Below, piece by piece: positions 18,638 through 22,765 of a DNA stretch of 22,765 nt. Origin of the DNA: Nephromyces sp. MM_2019 (lineage: Eukaryota > Apicomplexa > Aconoidasida > Nephromycida); assembly GCA_015657535.1 (NCBI GenBank), contig JADHZB010001319.1, positions 58,593-81,357 of the forward strand, given 5' to 3'. Position numbers and translations under genes: made by a program. The notes below the pieces were generated by a model. The model ran no database searches, was not told where the DNA came from, and saw nothing but the letters and a program-made list of their open reading frames with translations. Each line of letters opens with the position of its first letter. Within the stretch, counting starts at the first letter, position 1.

Positions 18638-20566
18638 ATGCTTAAGAACACCTTTGTTGTTCCCACCGCTAGCAACCACAGCTTCTCTCCCACCTCTCTC
18701 TCCCCCATTAAACACTTCATCCCCACCTCTCCCCCCACCCCCTCCTATTCAAGACGATTCTCCTCCTCAACAGCAAATCAACCCTCCCCCTTGAAGATTC
18801 CTGAATACCTCAAGTTTGTGAAGAAAACAATCTCTTTTCCCGATGGCTTAAAGAAGAAGGTAAACATTGTCATTTACCCCTTCTCAAGTCTAGCGAAGCC
18901 ACACACACATCTAAATGAAGCTCTTCCCCTCTTTCCAGGTGGTGGTGAAGAAGCAGCTTTGGTTGTGAAGCTGTTAGACCCCGACTTCGTCTTCTTAGAG
19001 GTTACGAGTGCTCGTCTTCAAAGGATTAGAAAACAGGTCTTCAACGAGTCTCGTGTTTTCAAACAGCAGTCTTCTTCGGCTAGTCGTGTGTTGTGGGGAG
19101 GTTTAGATGAAGGGGTGGAGGGGGGTGTCTTCAGTGCAAGTGCAGAGAATGGACTGGGGTGGAAGAGGGGGGTGGATAATAACATATTTCGACGTTTAAA
19201 GGTGCAGATGGAACTTCTTGGCTGCGGCACATCAGCAACGGAGCTTTTACCTCTGATTGAGTTGGAGGCTGAGCGTATTGAGGGGGGGAGTGGAAATCTT
19301 CTGGTTTTCCCACTTGATGTGGAAGTTAGGCGGCTTTTGAGATTAAAGGAGGGGGTGAAGATGGGCACAGAGGGGAGTTATAAGAAGCGTGCTGTAAAGG
19401 AAGAAGGGATTTCATTGGGAGGGGGGGGGCTTGAGAGAGGAGCTTCAGGGGTTGGTGGTGATGAGGGAGTTGCTTCTGCTGCTGGGGGGTCTTGTGGCAG
19501 TGTTTCTACTGGTTCTTCCACTCCCTCTTCTTGCACTGCATCCTCTGCTTCTATTCCCTCTTCTTCTACCTTCCTCTCCAGCATGGATGAACGCCTTAAA
19601 GTAGGTTTCTCGATTACTAGACTTCCTCGTTTGTTCTTTGACTATCCCACCGCTCTGCGCCTTCATCTACGCTTCGTCTTTAAATACCTCTTGGGTGGGA
19701 TTCCACAGATTAGGGTAAATGAGTTGAGCTTTTCAGCTTATTTAGAGAAGTTGAGGAGAGATTTTAGGGATTCTTCGCCGAAAGTCTATCAGATTGTAGT
19801 GGATGATAGAGTTAGTGAGCTTGGGAAGGAGATTTTATCTTATATCTGGGCGGCTAAACAGTCTGGTGGTGAAGACGAGCAAGATACACACAGTGTACGT
19901 ACAGTGGCTTCTTCGTATTCCTCTATGATGGGTGAAGAGGGGGGAGGCTTGGGAGTTTTTCGCTCTTCGAAGCTATCTCCCTTTACCACAACAAATGTAG
20001 ATGCACCCCTCAGTGTAGATGCACCCAACACAACCCTGAGTGTACATACACCCAACGATAGCGACGTTTTAACTTGCTTCATTGGCTGTAATGCCATGTG
20101 CGCGGCAGCTCTTGAAGATTATCTGACGACATGGGGAAACGTTGCTCAATCGCCTCTTTCTGCAGCTCTAGCAGCTCCCCCCTCTTCTTCGCTTTACTTT
20201 GAGAAAGAAGATGTGAGAAGTCTTCAACAGAAGAAGATCTTTGCCTTAAGCTTTGCTTACTTAGCCCTAGTCTTTCGCTATCTGATGATACCGTGCTTGT
20301 TGCTGTGGGGGTGTGTGAAGCTCATGAAAGCTATATGGTTGTGGGTAGACTCCTCACTATCACGAGGAGAGCTAATCTCAGATGAGAGCGAGTATACTGA
20401 GAGGCAGATTCTGAGTTTGTTGGAGAAAGATGAGGGGGGGGTGAAGGGGGCAGATGAGGGGAGAGTGTCGGTTGGTGGCAGGATGTGGGGGGTGCTGAAG
20501 GCTGCTTTGAGTGGGAAGGAATGTAGAGAAACTGATGAGAAATCAGTGAAATCGCCTGTTTTTTAG
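18638..20566 (+). CDS. Divergent TraB-family (TraB/PrgY/GumN fold) membrane protein, 642 aa
   Basis: TraB-family proteins occur in bacterial pheromone shutdown and in organelle-associated eukaryotic proteins. Family-like blocks appear in order: EEAALVVKLLDPDFVFLEV with the conserved glutamate (about 105-122), NLLVFPLDVEVRRLL (about 219-233), VYQIVVDDRVSEL (about 383-395) and VLTCFIGCNAMCAAALEDYL (about 476-495). A hydrophobic C-terminal segment (about 534-565) looks like one or two membrane spans, followed by an acidic, glycine-rich tail. A Gly/Ser/Thr-rich low-complexity insert lies at about 240-312. The N-terminus is Ser/Thr/Pro-rich with SRRFSSS, compatible with an organelle presequence. 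The frame is open from 18323; I chose ATG 18638 because a good acceptor (ctctacag) ends just before it. In-frame ATG 18422 is the alternative (714 aa). The family's GTxH and GxxH motifs are not recognisable, so activity is doubtful. Family assignment is by motif reading only. Confidence 0.65.
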   Translation: MLKNTFVVPTASNHSFSPTSLSPIKHFIPTSPPTPSYSRRFSSSTANQPSPLKIPEYLKFVKKTISFPDGLKKKVNIVIYPFSSLAKPHTHLNEALPLFPGGGEEAALVVKLLDPDFVFLEVTSARLQRIRKQVFNESRVFKQQSSSASRVLWGGLDEGVEGGVFSASAENGLGWKRGVDNNIFRRLKVQMELLGCGTSATELLPLIELEAERIEGGSGNLLVFPLDVEVRRLLRLKEGVKMGTEGSYKKRAVKEEGISLGGGGLERGASGVGGDEGVASAAGGSCGSVSTGSSTPSSCTASSASIPSSSTFLSSMDERLKVGFSITRLPRLFFDYPTALRLHLRFVFKYLLGGIPQIRVNELSFSAYLEKLRRDFRDSSPKVYQIVVDDRVSELGKEILSYIWAAKQSGGEDEQDTHSVRTVASSYSSMMGEEGGGLGVFRSSKLSPFTTTNVDAPLSVDAPNTTLSVHTPNDSDVLTCFIGCNAMCAAALEDYLTTWGNVAQSPLSAALAAPPSSSLYFEKEDVRSLQQKKIFALSFAYLALVFRYLMIPCLLLWGCVKLMKAIWLWVDSSLSRGELISDESEYTERQILSLLEKDEGGVKGADEGRVSVGGRMWGVLKAALSGKECRETDEKSVKSPVF

Positions 20567-20592
20567 GGGGGTGGGGGGTGGGGAGAGGGGGG
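20566..20592 (+). other. G-quadruplex-type motif at the TraB-like stop codon
   Basis: Four runs of 4-6 G are separated by T, T and AGA, starting at the last base of the TAG stop. The tract continues as nearly pure purine to about 20705. Confidence 0.7.
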
Positions 20593-20910
20593 AGAGGGAA
20601 GAAGAAAAAAAGAAGAAGAAAAGGAGAATGAGACGAAGAAGGGGAAAATCGACGGGATTGAAGGATATGTAAGGCAGAAGAAAAGGGGCGGAAAGAGAGA
20701 CTATGATTGAGGGTGTGTATTATATGCGCACACACGCAATAATATATATATGCTTATAAGCAGAGAGATTCTCTTTTGGCTGCGGTTTATGAGAATTCTC
20801 CGTCTTCTCAGCATCAGGAGTTCCTACTGCTAGCAGTCAATACGCTGTGGATACACTAACTTTTTGTTGTATCAATAAGCTTTTGCTCGCTTATTAGCTA
20901 GAAGCTGGGA

Positions 20911-21082
20911 ATGACAAAGCCTAGGGTGGATGTGTGTGTGTGTGTGCATGCATGTTTGTGTGTGTATGTCGTTGAACTCACTATTTTGCCTCCGACTGTT
21001 TGGCGTATGCATGTATAGGATAACCTTCATTTGCTCTAAAAGATCTGAGATTCAGCAATGTTATACAGAAGGCCTGCTTGGG
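20911..21082 (+). CDS. Possible first exons of a small plus-strand gene
   Basis: ATG 20911 opens MTKPRVD and runs into a (TG)n donor region. After acceptor gcatgtatag, the stretch 21019-21082 reads ITFICSKRSEIQQCYTEG and ends at GGG/GTGTGT. Further exon-like fragments follow: GISFTKALNF before a GTGAGT donor near 21461, and a stretch after gatttgcag near 21637. I could not link them into one verified frame, and no family is recognised. They sit in a TG-rich block downstream of the TraB-like gene, so plus orientation fits the local polarity. Confidence 0.18.
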
Positions 21083-21834
21083 GTGTGTGTGCATACCTTT
21101 AATGTGTAAGAAACTGATTTACTTAGTTGCTTGTAAGTGCGCTTGTTTGCTTTAATGCTTGTGATTGGGAGTAACACTGAGGTAAGGAATTCTTGAAGCT
21201 TGCTAATCAAGCTTGTGTGCGTGATGTGTGCAAAAAATTCAACTTATGGGTGGCTTGTGTGCAGCAGTGTGGATCTGTGAGTGGGTCAGTGAGTGTGTAT
21301 GAGTGTGTCTGTATGTGTGAGTGAGTGTATGCATGTATGTATGTATGTATGCTTGTATGCTTGTATGTGTGTGTGAGTGTGCGCATGTCTTCATTTATGT
21401 GTGTCTGTACGGGCATCTCCTTCACCAAAGCATTAAACTTCTTGTGAGTTACTGTTGGAAGTTACCTTCAGTGCTCTCACACAGACTCTAAGCACAAGCC
21501 TTAAGTATAAACATTAGACGCAAAAAAAAAGCACACAAACAGACTCCCATTTTGCAACGTTGCACACATGCGCACACACGCTTTCCCCCCCAAAGAATAC
21601 ACGCTCATAAAATATCCTTCAAAGATTTGCAGAAAACCATGTTTCCCTACATTTTATGAGATTTCTATATGATTATAGGCTTCATTCTCTACTATGAAGA
21701 TTGATGGTAGCGGTGTGTGTGCGAAAAGCTGATGTAGGAGGCTGTAGCCAAGCGTTTAACCTTTAAAATCATCCCACAGAACTAATTGTATTCATAGAGG
21801 TCATTTAGAGCTAATTTTGTTGAAAAATGCTCTT

Positions 21835-21840
21835 TTTATT
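21835..21840 (-). promoter_or_regulatory. AATAAA polyadenylation signal, possibly of the helicase gene
   Basis: The minus strand reads AATAAA about 337 nt downstream of the helicase stop. The position fits a 3' UTR, but the hexamer is common by chance in AT-rich DNA. Confidence 0.3.
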
Positions 21841-22176
21841 TATGCGTAAACACACACACACCAGAAGTAGAGACACACAATTCTGAAACTGGTGCACACG
21901 TACCCATCAGAAATACACACACAAACATCTCAAATGCATACAAATCACCCAAAAGAAACACACACAAACCCACCTCACACAAATCTCAGCTCATGAATGA
22001 AGAACTTATGTGAGCATACGCGAGGATGCACCTCAACTAAGCACACACACACAACGCAAGAGCCCTCCCCCAGTATTTTGTAGCACAAAAACAACTCGGC
22101 TATACACTCCGGGCATTATAAACACGTTGCTTAAACCGTTGAAACCCCCTCCTTTCCTGCACACACGCACAGTAGT

Positions 22177-22476
22177 TTACATGGTTTTCACACACAGGGA
22201 GTTAGTGAGTATATAAGACCACATCTTATGCCCATGAAGAAACATCGAGTTTGATAATATGAAGATCTGTCTTCGAGCTCTACTGAGAGCTACATTCAAG
22301 CGTTTAGGGCATTCACAAAAATCTGATTCGAGGAAGGTAGCCTTTCGCTGAGGAAGCGTGTTTGTGTGTGCTTTCGCCTGATGTGCGTTACTATACGCTT
22401 TAGGGAACATCGAGCGCACACACGAAAGTATAATAATCTCTTTCTCTGCTCCTTGAAAGGCATCCACTGTTGATAC
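22177..22476 (-). CDS. UPF1-like superfamily 1 helicase, C-terminal exon (partial gene)
   Basis: This is the last exon of an ATP-dependent RNA/DNA helicase whose upstream exons lie beyond the right edge. A polypyrimidine acceptor (actatcgttcag) ends at 22477 and the exon opens with VSTVDAFQGAEKEIII followed by LSCVRS, the motif V region. KRLNVALSRARRQIFILSN is motif VI with its arginine finger, and MWSYILTNS matches the usual W..L helix of the C-terminal RecA-like domain. It ends in TAA. Between motifs V and VI there are about 35 residues, including a Gln/His/Ala-rich stretch, longer than the short linker usual in UPF1, SEN1 or IGHMBP2. The VDAFQGAEKEIIILSC wording is closest to what I know of the ZGRF1/HCS1-like branch, but the exact subfamily cannot be settled from one exon. 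No ATPase Walker motifs are in view. Confidence 0.85.
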   Translation of the reverse strand, partial: VSTVDAFQGAEKEIIILSCVRSMFPKAYSNAHQAKAHTNTLPQRKATFLESDFCECPKRLNVALSRARRQIFILSNSMFLHGHKMWSYILTNSLCVKTM

Positions 22477-22765
22477 CTGAACGATAGTGTATGTGTGTGT
22501 GTATGTGTGTGTAGGGGTTTCAGTCTTTCCCTTTATCCTCCGCCCTCATCCTCTCTTCCTTCATCTCATCCACCCTCCCCTCTTTTACCCTTCTCATAAT
22601 ATATCACGCTCCACTCCTCCCCCAAAGTCCTCGTTCTTCACCATCCTGCTCCACTACCATCCTTCTCCAGCACCTTCCTAATCCACCATCACCCTCCTAA
22701 TCCACCATCACCCTCCTCTCCTCATCTACCCCATCACCCTCCTTCTTCATCACACTCATACCCCA
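22477..22765 (-). other. Helicase intron: TG run then pyrimidine-rich tract
   Basis: Next to the acceptor there is a TG run on plus (CA in the helicase sense), then C/T-rich sequence to the window edge with a 19-bp direct repeat (taatccaccatcaccctcc) at about 22679-22716. No upstream helicase exon is recognisable here. Confidence 0.5.

Larger units (their letters stand above)
20706..22176. other. Mostly noncoding region with TG then CA blocks
   Basis: It is TG-rich on plus to about 21420 with the small exon candidates noted separately, and CA-rich from about 21840 to 22200. The switch falls near 21480-21840. No confident gene. Confidence 0.4.

Noticed and set aside
18860..18938. GTAAAC...CCAG intron in the TraB-like ORF
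   Set aside because: Removing its 79 nt shifts the frame and meets a stop within about ten codons, destroying the conserved VFLEV block.
20932..21420. Subtelomeric or telomeric repeat
   Set aside because: The TG-rich DNA is irregular dinucleotide sequence without a repeated telomeric unit such as TTAGGG or TTTAGGG.

Overview
This is protist-like nuclear eukaryotic DNA. Genes are split by GT-AG spliceosomal introns, there is a nuclear-type tRNA-Glu gene with internal A and B boxes, and the recognisable proteins are eukaryotic: S-adenosylmethionine synthetase, the methylosome subunit pICln, a UPF1-like helicase and a TraB-family protein. Introns of about 200-960 nt and dense noncoding DNA built from degraded (TG)n/(CA)n repeats and minisatellites suggest a single-celled eukaryote. 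I cannot place it in a phylum from sequence alone, and nothing prokaryotic or viral was seen.

Layout from left to right. Positions 1-1440 are TG-rich on the plus strand with scattered possible plus exons. Positions 1560-2480 are CA-rich with possible minus exons. Positions 2500-3160 hold a pyrimidine-rich minisatellite. A TATA-like site near 3167 and a T-rich leader precede the seven-exon plus-strand S-adenosylmethionine synthetase gene (4196-7765, 404 aa). Positions 7766-9368 contain no gene I can defend. Two small spliced candidates follow, one plus (9369-10814, 83 aa) and one minus (11870-11356, 60 aa). The five-exon pICln gene lies on the minus strand (15409-12245, 188 aa). Divergent from it are a two-exon basic-protein candidate (16010-16701) and tRNA-Glu(TTC) (16766-16838). 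A low-complexity stretch with possible small exons leads to a long open TraB-like gene (18638-20566). A G-rich tract, possible small plus exons, and the last exon of a minus-strand superfamily 1 helicase (22476-22177) close the window.

The most striking feature is architectural. All ten introns of the two securely modelled genes, one on each strand, are TG-rich on their own sense strand at the 5' end. The plus strand therefore alternates between TG-rich and CA-rich blocks that follow the direction of transcription. Some introns also carry a CA tract near the acceptor that could pair with the TG part. I used this polarity to look for further exons, so the small spliced candidates are not independent evidence for it.

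Functionally, S-adenosylmethionine synthetase makes the methyl donor and pICln presents Sm proteins to the arginine methylosome, but nothing shows that they are co-regulated. The four recognised protein genes and the tRNA are well supported. The small spliced candidates rest on frame-consistent splice sites alone.
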